A DNA stretch of 22,731 bases. Origin: an uncultured Limnohabitans sp. (GTDB lineage Bacteria; Pseudomonadota; Gammaproteobacteria; Burkholderiales; Burkholderiaceae_C). Positions 7,526-14,327 of the stretch are shown piece by piece (position 1 is the first letter of the stretch; the number at the start of each line of letters is the position of its first letter). The stretch lies in the NCBI GenBank assembly GCA_937928195.1, contig CALEYZ010000175.1, positions 1 through 22,731 on the forward strand. The letters are read 5' to 3'. The notes under the pieces are model-generated. The model was given only the letters and a program-made list of their open reading frames with translations. It did no database searches and was not told where the DNA came from. The translations under genes were made by a program, and so were the position numbers.

Positions 7526-8475
7526 GCCGCAGCCTTGACGGCAGCCTCTAGCGCGTCGATGAAAATCGCTGCCACATCGCAGCCAGTCTGATCAAAAATT
7601 TCTTGGAAGCAAGTGGGGCTGGTGACGTTGATTTCGGTCACGCTGGTGCCAATCACATCAAGGCCAATCAACAACAAACCACGCGCCGCCAAGATGGGAC
7701 CAATGGCTTCGGCAATTGAGCGGTCGTTGTCGGTAATGGGTTGCGCCACGCCTTTGCCGCCTGCCGCCAAGTTGCCGCGCACTTCGCCGCCTTGTGGAAT
7801 GCGCGCCAAACAGAAAGGCACTGGCTTGCCGCCAATGATGAGCACGCGCTTGTCGCCTTGCGCAATGGCTGGCAAAAACTTTTGCACCATGACCGATTGC
7901 GCGCCGTCCAAATTCAAGGTCTCGATGATCGAGCCCAAATTCAACCCGTCGGCACCCACACGGAAAATGCCCATGCCGCCCATGCCGTCGAGCGGCTTCA
8001 AGATGATGTCTTGGTGTTCTGCATGAAAGGCTTTGATGGCGTCGGCTGAACGTGTGACCAAGGTGGGCCCAATGAACTGGGGGAACTCCATGATGGCCAG
8101 CTTTTCAGGGTGATCGCGCAAAGCAGAGGCTTTGTTGAACACCTTGGCGCCTTCGCGCTCGGCTTGACTCAGCAAGTGCGTGGCATAGAAATACTCGCTG
8201 TCAAAGGGCGGGTCTTTGCGCATGATGATGGCGTCAAAGTCCTTGAGCCATGCCTCTCGAGACGCTTTCACTTCGAACCACGTGGTGGCGTCGCCCGTCA
8301 AATGCAAGTCTTGCACTTGGGCTTTGACGCACTCGCCGCGCTGCCACTGAATGTGCGGCACTTCGCAGGCGGTCACTTGGTGGCCTCGCTTTTGGGCTTC
8401 GCGCATCATGGCAAAGCTGGTGTCCTTCTTGATTTTGAAGGAGGCGAGAGGGTCGACAATGAAAAGGATGTTCAT
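7522..8475 (-). CDS. gshB: Glutathione synthetase
   Basis: GshB joins gamma-glutamylcysteine and glycine with ATP to make glutathione in the cytoplasm. The start at ATG 8475 (MNILFIVDPL) gives 317 residues, against 316 in E. coli. The N-terminal substrate domain includes IMRKDPPFDSEY at 84-95. The ATP-grasp part has IILKPLDGMGGMGIFR at about 157-172, and metal/ATP ligands in EINVTSPTCFQE near 288-299. It lies 87 bases downstream of icmF on the same strand, but a strong hairpin between them suggests separate transcription. No gshA is in the window. The glutathione it makes is the co-substrate for the persulfide dioxygenase encoded about 5 kb away. Confidence 0.97.
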   Translation of the reverse strand: MNILFIVDPLASFKIKKDTSFAMMREAQKRGHQVTACEVPHIQWQRGECVKAQVQDLHLTGDATTWFEVKASREAWLKDFDAIIMRKDPPFDSEYFYATHLLSQAEREGAKVFNKASALRDHPEKLAIMEFPQFIGPTLVTRSADAIKAFHAEHQDIILKPLDGMGGMGIFRVGADGLNLGSIIETLNLDGAQSVMVQKFLPAIAQGDKRVLIIGGKPVPFCLARIPQGGEVRGNLAAGGKGVAQPITDNDRSIAEAIGPILAARGLLLIGLDVIGTSVTEINVTSPTCFQEIFDQTGCDVAAIFIDALEAAVKAAA

Positions 8476-8503
8476 GCGCGTAATGTCGCACAAAGCGCAA
8501 AAC

Positions 8504-8543
8504 AAAGTAAATCAGCAGGGCTTTCGCGCTGCTGATTCACTTT
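8504..8543 (-). terminator. Long hairpin between icmF and gshB, likely rho-independent terminator for icmF
   Basis: Bases 8504-8518 and 8529-8543 are complementary over 15 positions with a single mismatch (8509/8538), around a 10-base loop. Read on the minus strand, the 3' arm runs into a T-rich stretch (ATTTACTTTGTTTTG), as in a rho-independent terminator. It begins 20 bases after the icmF stop. A gshB promoter would then have to lie in or just past the stem. Because both arms end in A/T runs, it could also work in the other direction. Confidence 0.75.
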
Positions 8544-8562
8544 GAGCCGACCTTCACACGGT

Positions 8563-11500
8563 TTACATGTTTCTGCGGTACTGGCCACCCACTTCAAACA
8601 AGGCGTTGGTGATTTGACCCAATGAGCACACACGCACCGCGTCCATCAACACCTCAAACACGTTTTGGTTGTTGATGACGGCTTGTTGCAAACGTGCCAG
8701 CTGCGCGGGCGCCTCTTTGGCGTGCTTCGCATGGAACGCGGCTAAACGATCGAGCTGAGATTTCTTCTCGTCCTCGGTCGAGCGGGCCAATTCCAGCTTC
8801 TCAAGCACTTCGTCGCCCTTGGGGTTGCGAAAGGTGTTGACGCCAATGATGGGGTACTCGCCGGTGTGCTTGAGCATCTCGTAGTGCATCGATTCGTCTT
8901 GAATCTTGCCGCGCTGATAGCCAGTTTCCATGGCGCCCAACACGCCGCCGCGGTCTGCAATTTTTTCAAACTCCGTGAGCACGGCTTCTTCCACCAACTC
9001 GGTGAGTTCTTCAATGATGAAAGCGCCTTGGTTGGGGTTTTCGTTTTTGGCCAAGCCCCATTCGCGGTTGATGATCAGCTGAATGGCCATGGCACGGCGC
9101 ACGCTGTCTTCGGTCGGTGTGGTGATGGCTTCGTCAAACGCATTGGTGTGCAGTGAATTGCAATTGTCGTAAATGGCAATCAGTGCTTGCAATGTGGTGC
9201 GAATGTCGTTGAACTGAATCTCTTGCGCGTGCAGTGAACGGCCTGAGGTTTGAATGTGGTACTTCAACTTCTGGCTGCGCTCGTTGGCACCGTATTTGTT
9301 TTTCATGGCCACCGCCCAGATGCGGCGTGCCACGCGGCCCAATACGGTGTACTCGGGGTCCATGCCGTTGCTGAAGAAGAAGCTCAGGTTGGGTGCGAAG
9401 TCATCGATGTGCATGCCGCGCGCCAAGTAGGCTTCCACAAAGGTGAAACCATTGGACAAGGTAAAGGCCAGCTGACTGATCGGGTTGGCGCCCGCTTCGG
9501 CAATGTGATAGCCGCTGATGGACACCGAGTAGAAGTTGCGCACGTCATGGTGCACAAAGTACTGCGCAATGTCGCCCATCACTTTGAGGCTGAACTCGGT
9601 GCTGAAGATGCAGGTGTTTTGGCCTTGGTCTTCTTTCAAGATGTCAGCTTGCACGGTGCCGCGTACATTGGCCAAGACCCATTCGCGAATTTTGGCGGCT
9701 TCGGTGTCTGTGGGTTCGCGACCGTTTTCGGTTTTGAACTTTTCCAAGTTTTGATCAATGGCGGTGTTCATGAACATGGCCAAGATAGAAGGCGCAGGAC
9801 CGTTGATGGTCATGGACACGCTGGTGCTGGGGTTGCACAAATCAAAGCCGCCGTAGAGCACTTTCATGTCTTCCAGCGTGGCAATGCTCACACCAGAGTT
9901 GCCCACTTTGCCGTAAATGTCTGGACGAGGATCGGGGTCGTTGCCATACAGGGTGACCGAGTCAAATGCGGTTGACAAACGTTTCGCCGCCATGCCCTCG
10001 CTCAGCAGCTTGAAGCGGGTGTTGGTTCTGAACGCATCACCTTCACCGGCAAACATGCGGGTGGGGTCTTCGCCTTCACGCTTGAAGGCAAAGGTGCCTG
10101 CGGTGTAGGGGAAGCTGCCAGGCACGTTGTCCAGCATCAACCATTTCAAAATCTCGCCATGGTCTTCGTACGTTGGCAGCGACACTTTGCGAATGGTGGT
10201 GCCAGACAAACTTTTGGAGGTGAGTGCGGTGCGAATTTCTTTGTCGCGAATTTTGACCACGTACTCATCGCCGGCGTAGGCCTTTTGCATCTCGGGCCAC
10301 TGTCCCAAGAGTTTTTTGGCAGAGGGGTCTTGCGTGTCTTCGCGGCGAACAGCCAAATCGATGGCCGCTTCGGCGGCTTTGGCGCGACCGGGTTTGTCCA
10401 CTTCCAACATGACGGCCGCTGCGCGCAGTTGTTGAATTTCACGCGCCAGTTTGGCTTGCGCGCGGGCTTGCTTTTTGTAGCCGCGCACGGTGTCGCTGAT
10501 TTCGGCCAAGTAGCGTGTGCGTGCGGGAGGCACCACGGGCGTTTGGTTGGTGCTGTGGCGCACATCCACCCAAGGCAGTTGACCGTCTTTCAACTTCAAG
10601 CCCAATTCGGCCAAGCGTACTTTGAGGGCTTGGTACAAAGCGGTCACGCCGTCGTCGTTGAAGCGCGCTGCCATGGTGCCAAACACCGGCATCTGTTCTG
10701 TCGGAACGGTCCAAGCTTCTTTGTTGCGCTGAACTTGTTTGGCCACATCCCGCAGTGCATCGCTGGCGCCTTTGCGGTCAAACTTGTTGATGGCCACAAA
10801 CTCGGCAAAGTCGAGCATGTCGATTTTTTCCAATTGGCTGGCGGCGCCAAACTCGGGTGTCATGACGTACATGGGCACATCCACATGCGGCACGATGGCA
10901 GCATCGCCTTGGCCAATGCCAGAGGTTTCCACCACCACCACATCAAAGCCGGCCACCTTGCACGCGGCCACCACGTCGGGCAAGGCCGCAGAAATTTCGC
11001 TGCCAAAATCACGGGTGGCCAAGCTGCGCATGAACACGCGCGCGCCATTGCGCCAAGGGTTGATGGCGTTCATGCGAATGCGGTCGCCCAGCAATGCGCC
11101 ACCGCTCTTGCGGCGAGAGGGGTCAATCGACACCACGGCAATGCGCAAGTCGTCGCCTTGGTCCAAACGCAAGCGGCGAATCAATTCATCCGTGAGCGAC
11201 GATTTGCCAGCTCCGCCCGTGCCCGTAATGCCCAGTACGGGCACTTTGTGTTGGGCGGCTTCGGTGCGCAATGCGGCCACCATGTCGGCCGAAGCGCTGC
11301 CGTTTTCCAACACCGTGATCAACTGTGATAAGGCGCGCCAGTTGGCTTCGGTACCGCCTTGAATGGCTTTCAAATCTTGGGGGGCATAAGCGCTGAGGTC
11401 TTTGTCGCAGCGCATCACCATCTCGCCAATCATGCCGGCCAGGCCCATGCGTTGGCCGTCTTCAGGGCTGTAAATGCGGCCCACACCGTAAGCATGCAAC

Positions 11501-11856
11501 TCGCGAATTTCGGCAGGAACAATCACACCGCCGCCGCCGCCAAAGACTTGAATGTGTTCGCCGCCGCGCTGGCGCAGCAAGTCCACCATGTATTTGAAAT
11601 ACTCCACGTGACCGCCCTGGTAAGAGCTGATCGCAATGCCTTGCGCGTCTTCTTGCAAGGCTGCCGTCACCACTTCATCGACCGAGCGGTTGTGGCCCAA
11701 GTGAATCACTTCGGCGCCCATGCTTTGCAAAATGCGGCGCATGATGTTGATGGCCGCATCGTGGCCATCGAACAAACTGGCGGCTGTCACAAAGCGCACT
11801 TTGTGCGTGGGACGGTATTCGGCGAGGGCTTTGAATTCGGCAGACAAATCGGTCAT
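8563..11856 (-). CDS. icmF: Fused isobutyryl-CoA mutase (B12 domain, G-protein chaperone, mutase)
   Basis: IcmF interconverts isobutyryl-CoA and n-butyryl-CoA with adenosylcobalamin; some members also act on isovaleryl/pivalyl-CoA. The 1097 residues hold, in order: a B12-binding domain (about 18-150, DGHD at 30-33 with the cobalt-ligand His32); a MeaB-type GTPase chaperone (about 205-415, Walker A GTGGAGKS at 212-219, ETSGIGQGDAA at 310-320, NKFD at 357-360); a linker; and the TIM-barrel mutase (about 530-1097, SGYHIAE near 781-787). The substrate pocket is of isobutyryl type. Phe stands in GTFAF near 589, where methylmalonyl-CoA mutase has Tyr. Gln746 in GQNTCIF stands where that enzyme has the carboxylate-binding Arg. 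AGGAA at 11864-11868 is the ribosome-binding site. A LiuR-like promoter lies just upstream, fitting branched-chain amino-acid or fatty-acid catabolism. Confidence 0.95.
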   Translation of the reverse strand: MTDLSAEFKALAEYRPTHKVRFVTAASLFDGHDAAINIMRRILQSMGAEVIHLGHNRSVDEVVTAALQEDAQGIAISSYQGGHVEYFKYMVDLLRQRGGEHIQVFGGGGGVIVPAEIRELHAYGVGRIYSPEDGQRMGLAGMIGEMVMRCDKDLSAYAPQDLKAIQGGTEANWRALSQLITVLENGSASADMVAALRTEAAQHKVPVLGITGTGGAGKSSLTDELIRRLRLDQGDDLRIAVVSIDPSRRKSGGALLGDRIRMNAINPWRNGARVFMRSLATRDFGSEISAALPDVVAACKVAGFDVVVVETSGIGQGDAAIVPHVDVPMYVMTPEFGAASQLEKIDMLDFAEFVAINKFDRKGASDALRDVAKQVQRNKEAWTVPTEQMPVFGTMAARFNDDGVTALYQALKVRLAELGLKLKDGQLPWVDVRHSTNQTPVVPPARTRYLAEISDTVRGYKKQARAQAKLAREIQQLRAAAVMLEVDKPGRAKAAEAAIDLAVRREDTQDPSAKKLLGQWPEMQKAYAGDEYVVKIRDKEIRTALTSKSLSGTTIRKVSLPTYEDHGEILKWLMLDNVPGSFPYTAGTFAFKREGEDPTRMFAGEGDAFRTNTRFKLLSEGMAAKRLSTAFDSVTLYGNDPDPRPDIYGKVGNSGVSIATLEDMKVLYGGFDLCNPSTSVSMTINGPAPSILAMFMNTAIDQNLEKFKTENGREPTDTEAAKIREWVLANVRGTVQADILKEDQGQNTCIFSTEFSLKVMGDIAQYFVHHDVRNFYSVSISGYHIAEAGANPISQLAFTLSNGFTFVEAYLARGMHIDDFAPNLSFFFSNGMDPEYTVLGRVARRIWAVAMKNKYGANERSQKLKYHIQTSGRSLHAQEIQFNDIRTTLQALIAIYDNCNSLHTNAFDEAITTPTEDSVRRAMAIQLIINREWGLAKNENPNQGAFIIEELTELVEEAVLTEFEKIADRGGVLGAMETGYQRGKIQDESMHYEMLKHTGEYPIIGVNTFRNPKGDEVLEKLELARSTEDEKKSQLDRLAAFHAKHAKEAPAQLARLQQAVINNQNVFEVLMDAVRVCSLGQITNALFEVGGQYRRNM

Positions 11857-11877
11857 GGCAAGGTTCCTGGCAAGGAT

Positions 11878-11905
11878 AAAAAAGGGCCGCGTGTGAAAGC
11901 GGCCC
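11878..11905 (-). terminator. Rho-independent terminator upstream of icmF
   Basis: On the minus strand GGGCCGC (11905-11899), an 8-base loop, GCGGCCC (11890-11884) and six T (11883-11878) form a textbook terminator. It sits 26 bases after the stop of the second YeeE gene and 22 bases before icmF. It should stop read-through from the YeeE genes. The icmF promoter lies immediately upstream and is predicted to start transcripts near 11899, at the end of the first stem arm. Confidence 0.85.
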
Positions 11906-11934
11906 AGTCTAATTGACGTTTACGTTAACGTCAA
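11906..11934 (-). promoter_or_regulatory. icmF promoter with LiuR-like palindromic operator in the spacer
   Basis: On the minus strand TTGACG (11934-11929) and TAGACT (11911-11906) are -35 and -10 elements separated by exactly 17 bases. TTGACGTT and its complement AACGTCAA form an 8-bp inverted repeat with a 6-base centre over 11913-11934. The repeat covers the spacer and the -35. Repeated ACGT within such a palindrome resembles operators of the MerR-family regulator LiuR, which controls branched-chain amino-acid and related acyl-CoA catabolism in proteobacteria; MerR regulators act between -35 and -10. No liuR gene is in the window. The operator overlaps the stop codon of the YeeE gene. Confidence 0.7.
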
Positions 11935-12419
11935 CTCTCGGGTGCTGCCTTTTTGCTTAGAAAAGACTTACAAATCAACATGCCCACCAGCATGGCGCCT
12001 GTAAAAATGAGGGCGTCAGCACTCAACAGCGCGGATGCCAAGGCCGGGCCAGGGCAATACCCTGCCAACCCCCAGCCCACGCCAAACAAGGCGGCACCGC
12101 CTACCAGCGGCACATCGATCTGGTTGAGGGCAGGCTCATGAAATTGGTTGGCAAACAGGGGCAGTGGCGCTACACGTTGAGTCCACGCAAAGGCCAGCAA
12201 GGTGACGCATACCGCGCCGCCCATGACAAACGCCAACGTGGGATCCCACAAGCCAGGGAAGGGGCCTTTGGTGATGGCCGTGATGTCCAAGAAACCCATC
12301 ACCTTGAGGGGCTGGGTCATCCCTGACAGCACCAAGCCTGCGGCAAACACCAGACCGGCAGAAAAAGCCAGGCCCAGTCGGCCTGCGCGGTGAGGGTTGG
12401 GGGTGTGCTCGACGCTCAT
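11931..12419 (-). CDS. YeeE/YedE family membrane protein, second half-size subunit
   Basis: This 162-residue hydrophobic protein has about four membrane segments and matches the C-terminal half of YeeE/YedE sulfur transporters. Key features are GYCPGPALASALL at 121-133, holding the conserved Cys122, and Cys71 in a glycine-rich segment. Full-length YeeE takes up thiosulfate through a chain of membrane cysteines; half-size pairs are common next to sulfide-oxidation genes. The true start is ATG 12419, overlapping the stop of the partner gene by four bases (ATGA), so the two are translationally coupled. Codons upstream of 12419 in this frame are only a shadow of the partner gene. Its stop lies within the icmF operator. 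Confidence 0.85.
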   Translation of the reverse strand: MSVEHTPNPHRAGRLGLAFSAGLVFAAGLVLSGMTQPLKVMGFLDITAITKGPFPGLWDPTLAFVMGGAVCVTLLAFAWTQRVAPLPLFANQFHEPALNQIDVPLVGGAALFGVGWGLAGYCPGPALASALLSADALIFTGAMLVGMLICKSFLSKKAAPES

Positions 12420-12835
12420 GCCGCACCTCGCATCAACGTGACGGTGATCATGCCGGTGGCCATGAAGGTGAGCACGGCCACCAAAGAGCGCAGCGACAAG
12501 CGGCCCAAGCCGCACACGCCGTGGCCACTGGTGCAGCCACTGCCCCAAACCGTGCCAAAGCCCACGAGTAAACCTGCTGGAATGAGCAAACTCAAGGACC
12601 GGGTGGGCAAGCTGGGGATTTCCAGGCCTTGCCCCAACAAACAACCGCCCACGATCAGGCCTGCCAAAAAGGCCCAGCGCCAGGTGTCTGGGTGGGTGGG
12701 GGCCGACAAGACTTCTGCGGTGATGCTGCTGATGCCGGCAATGCGGCCCAAGCCCCACCACAGCAGCCAGCTGGCCAGGCCAATGAGGACGCCACCGATG
12801 GCGGCTGTTAAATAAGGGTGCAGGTTGGCAAGCAT
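12416..12835 (-). CDS. YeeE/YedE family membrane protein, first half-size subunit
   Basis: This 139-residue hydrophobic protein has about four predicted membrane helices. It contains GSGCTSGHGVCG at 99-110, the hallmark of YeeE/YedE proteins, with Cys101 and Cys108 likely handling sulfur; a further Cys65 follows a GG pair. It corresponds to the N-terminal half of full YeeE. I chose ATG 12835 (MLANLHPYLT) because AGGAA lies about ten bases upstream; an ATG at 12874 lacks a ribosome-binding site and would run towards the divergent gene. It is divergent from the CsoR/CstR-family sensor gene, with 76 bases between them. Probable role: movement of thiosulfate or another sulfur species across the inner membrane, with the persulfide dioxygenase acting on related intermediates. 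Confidence 0.86.
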   Translation of the reverse strand: MLANLHPYLTAAIGGVLIGLASWLLWWGLGRIAGISSITAEVLSAPTHPDTWRWAFLAGLIVGGCLLGQGLEIPSLPTRSLSLLIPAGLLVGFGTVWGSGCTSGHGVCGLGRLSLRSLVAVLTFMATGMITVTLMRGAA

Positions 12836-12911
12836 CAAACAGAGTTCCTGAAATATGTTCTCAAAAGGTGGCAAAAGTTATCATAATTTGCAGACACCTA
12901 GAAAGAATTGC
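12836..12911. promoter_or_regulatory. Divergent intergenic region between YeeE genes and CsoR/CstR-family sensor
   Basis: This 76-base AT-rich spacer must hold promoters for both directions. TTATCATAA near 12886 is palindromic apart from its centre, and offers TATGAT on the minus strand as a -10-like hexamer. I see no convincing -35 on either strand, and no G-tract inverted repeat of the classical CsoR operator type. It is the expected binding place for the adjacent sensor protein. Confidence 0.4.
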
Positions 12912-13157
12912 ATGAGCCGCCTCGCCGACCCCGAAAAAAAGAAAGCACTTTGCGCCCGATTGGCCCGCATCGAAGGCCAGTTGCGTGGCCTGCAAAAGCT
13001 GATCGACACCGATGCCGATTGCGAAAAAATTGCCCAGCAAATGGCCGCCTCGCGCAAAGCCTTGGACAAAGCCTTCTTTTCAATGGTGGGCTGCATGATT
13101 GAGCAAGGCGATCAATCGGCTGAGCATGTGGCAGAAATGCTCACCAAGTTTGCTTAA
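12912..13157 (+). CDS. CsoR/FrmR/CstR (DUF156) family transcriptional repressor, probably thiol/persulfide type
   Basis: This small all-helical repressor has 81 residues, starting at ATG 12912 (MSRLADPEKKK). The DUF156 pattern is clear: ARLARIEGQLRGLQKLI at 15-31, then DCEKIAQQMAASRKAL at 36-51. The first sensing cysteine, Cys37, is in its usual place. Counting from it, CsoR and FrmR have His at +25, and CsoR/CstR a second Cys at +29. Here +25 is Met, +29 is Gly, and a Cys stands at +24 (Cys61). The copper and nickel ligand set is therefore missing and a dithiol Cys37/Cys61 remains, which favours sensing of persulfides or other thiol reagents. Neighbours support this: divergent YeeE genes, and a persulfide dioxygenase 18 bases downstream. 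Confidence 0.85.
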   Translation: MSRLADPEKKKALCARLARIEGQLRGLQKLIDTDADCEKIAQQMAASRKALDKAFFSMVGCMIEQGDQSAEHVAEMLTKFA

Positions 13158-13175
13158 GCGAAGCGCATCCCTGCC

Positions 13176-14327
13176 ATGACTGCCGCCACTGTTCAAACCG
13201 TTCAGCTGTTTGATGCTGAGTCCTGCACTTACACCTATCTGGTCTATGACGCTCAGAGTTTGGAGGCGGTGATCATTGATCCCGTTGACACTCAATTGGA
13301 ACGCGATCAAAAAACCATCCAAGCCTTGGGCTTGAAACTGCGCTGGGCGCTGGAAACACATGCCCATGCCGATCACATCACCAGCGCGGGTTTGCTGGCC
13401 GAACATTTGGGCGCACAGACGGCTGCGCCCGAAGGCTGCCACATTGGCACGGCCGCTGTGCAGCTGGTGGACGGTCACATGATTCCCTTTGGCCCGTTCG
13501 CGTTGAAAGCGCTGCACACGCCGGGCCATACGGCAGGCAGCATGTGTTTTCATGTGGCCACACCGCAAGCCAGCCATGTGTTCACCGGCGACACGCTGTT
13601 GATTGGGGGCTGTGGGCGGACCGATTTTCAATCGGGCAGTGCGCAGGCCATGTACCGCAGTTTGACCCAGGTTTTGTTCAAGCTGCCTGCCGACACCACC
13701 GTGTGGCCAGGTCATGATTACCAAGGACGAACGCATTCCAGCATTGGGCATGAGATGCAACACAACGCGCGCGTGGCGGGCCAAACGTTGGCGGCGTTTG
13801 AGGCCATCATGGCCCAATTGAATTTACCCAAACCACGGCGAATCGATGAAGCGGTTCCCGCCAATTTAACGTCGGGCTTGCGCCACGATGCAGGAGGAGA
13901 CAGTGTGTCCAGTGAAGTATTAAGTGTGCGACCTGCACAAGGCTATGCCGGTGATGTGCTGCCCGAATTGGCGTGGCAATGGGTTCAGTCTGGCGACGCG
14001 GTGTTGGTCGATGTGCGCTCCGATGCTGAACGTGCCTGGGTGGGTTTTGTACCCGAAGCCAAGCCACTGGCGTGGAAGCAATGGCCGGTGGTGGACGTCA
14101 ACCCTGACTTCGATGCTGGCATTCAAAGCCTGGGCGCCGAAGGCAAAAAGATCGTGTTACTGTGCCGCAGTGGTGTGCGTTCTGTGGCCGCGGCTCAGCG
14201 CGCAACCCAATTGGGCCTTGAGGCGTACAACATTTTGGAAGGCTTTGAGGGCGATCCCGATGCCAATGCTCACCGCGGTCTACTGGGTGGCTGGCGCAAA
14301 CGGGGCTTGCCCTGGAGACAAAATTGA
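13176..14327 (+). CDS. Persulfide dioxygenase (ETHE1-like metallo-beta-lactamase fold) fused to rhodanese
   Basis: The protein has 383 residues in two domains. Residues 1-about 235 are a metallo-beta-lactamase fold: THAHADH at 61-67, HTPGHT at 114-119, GDTLLIGGCGRTDFQ at 138-152 and WPGHDY at 177-182. The GCGRTDFQ stretch is characteristic of ETHE1-type dioxygenases, which use one iron held by two His and an Asp (here His62, His118, Asp139) to oxidise glutathione persulfide to sulfite. Residues about 255-383 are a rhodanese domain with active-site loop CRSGVRS at 330-336 (Cys330) and LVDVRSDAE at 277-285. Such fusions channel persulfide between thiosulfate, glutathione and sulfite. The stop overlaps the ATG of the M20 gene by one base, so translation is probably coupled. 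Confidence 0.93.
   Translation: MTAATVQTVQLFDAESCTYTYLVYDAQSLEAVIIDPVDTQLERDQKTIQALGLKLRWALETHAHADHITSAGLLAEHLGAQTAAPEGCHIGTAAVQLVDGHMIPFGPFALKALHTPGHTAGSMCFHVATPQASHVFTGDTLLIGGCGRTDFQSGSAQAMYRSLTQVLFKLPADTTVWPGHDYQGRTHSSIGHEMQHNARVAGQTLAAFEAIMAQLNLPKPRRIDEAVPANLTSGLRHDAGGDSVSSEVLSVRPAQGYAGDVLPELAWQWVQSGDAVLVDVRSDAERAWVGFVPEAKPLAWKQWPVVDVNPDFDAGIQSLGAEGKKIVLLCRSGVRSVAAAQRATQLGLEAYNILEGFEGDPDANAHRGLLGGWRKRGLPWRQN

Noticed and set aside
9250..9975. Open frame of 241 codons on the plus strand inside icmF
   Set aside because: Antisense shadow of the mutase domain; low-complexity His/Val/Ala composition and no recognisable motif.
10159..11328. Open frame of 389 codons on the plus strand inside icmF
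   Set aside because: It is antisense to a fully recognisable IcmF GTPase domain; its product is rich in His, Gly and Ala without domain logic, as expected from the complement of biased codons.
8563..11856. Annotation as methylmalonyl-CoA mutase
   Set aside because: The fused G-protein between the B12 and mutase domains, and Phe and Gln at the substrate-determining positions, are those of IcmF.
12420..12761. N-terminal extension of the second YeeE protein to 276 residues
   Set aside because: The extra 114 residues are the out-of-frame reading of the first YeeE gene; the family start is Met at 12419 with an ATGA overlap.
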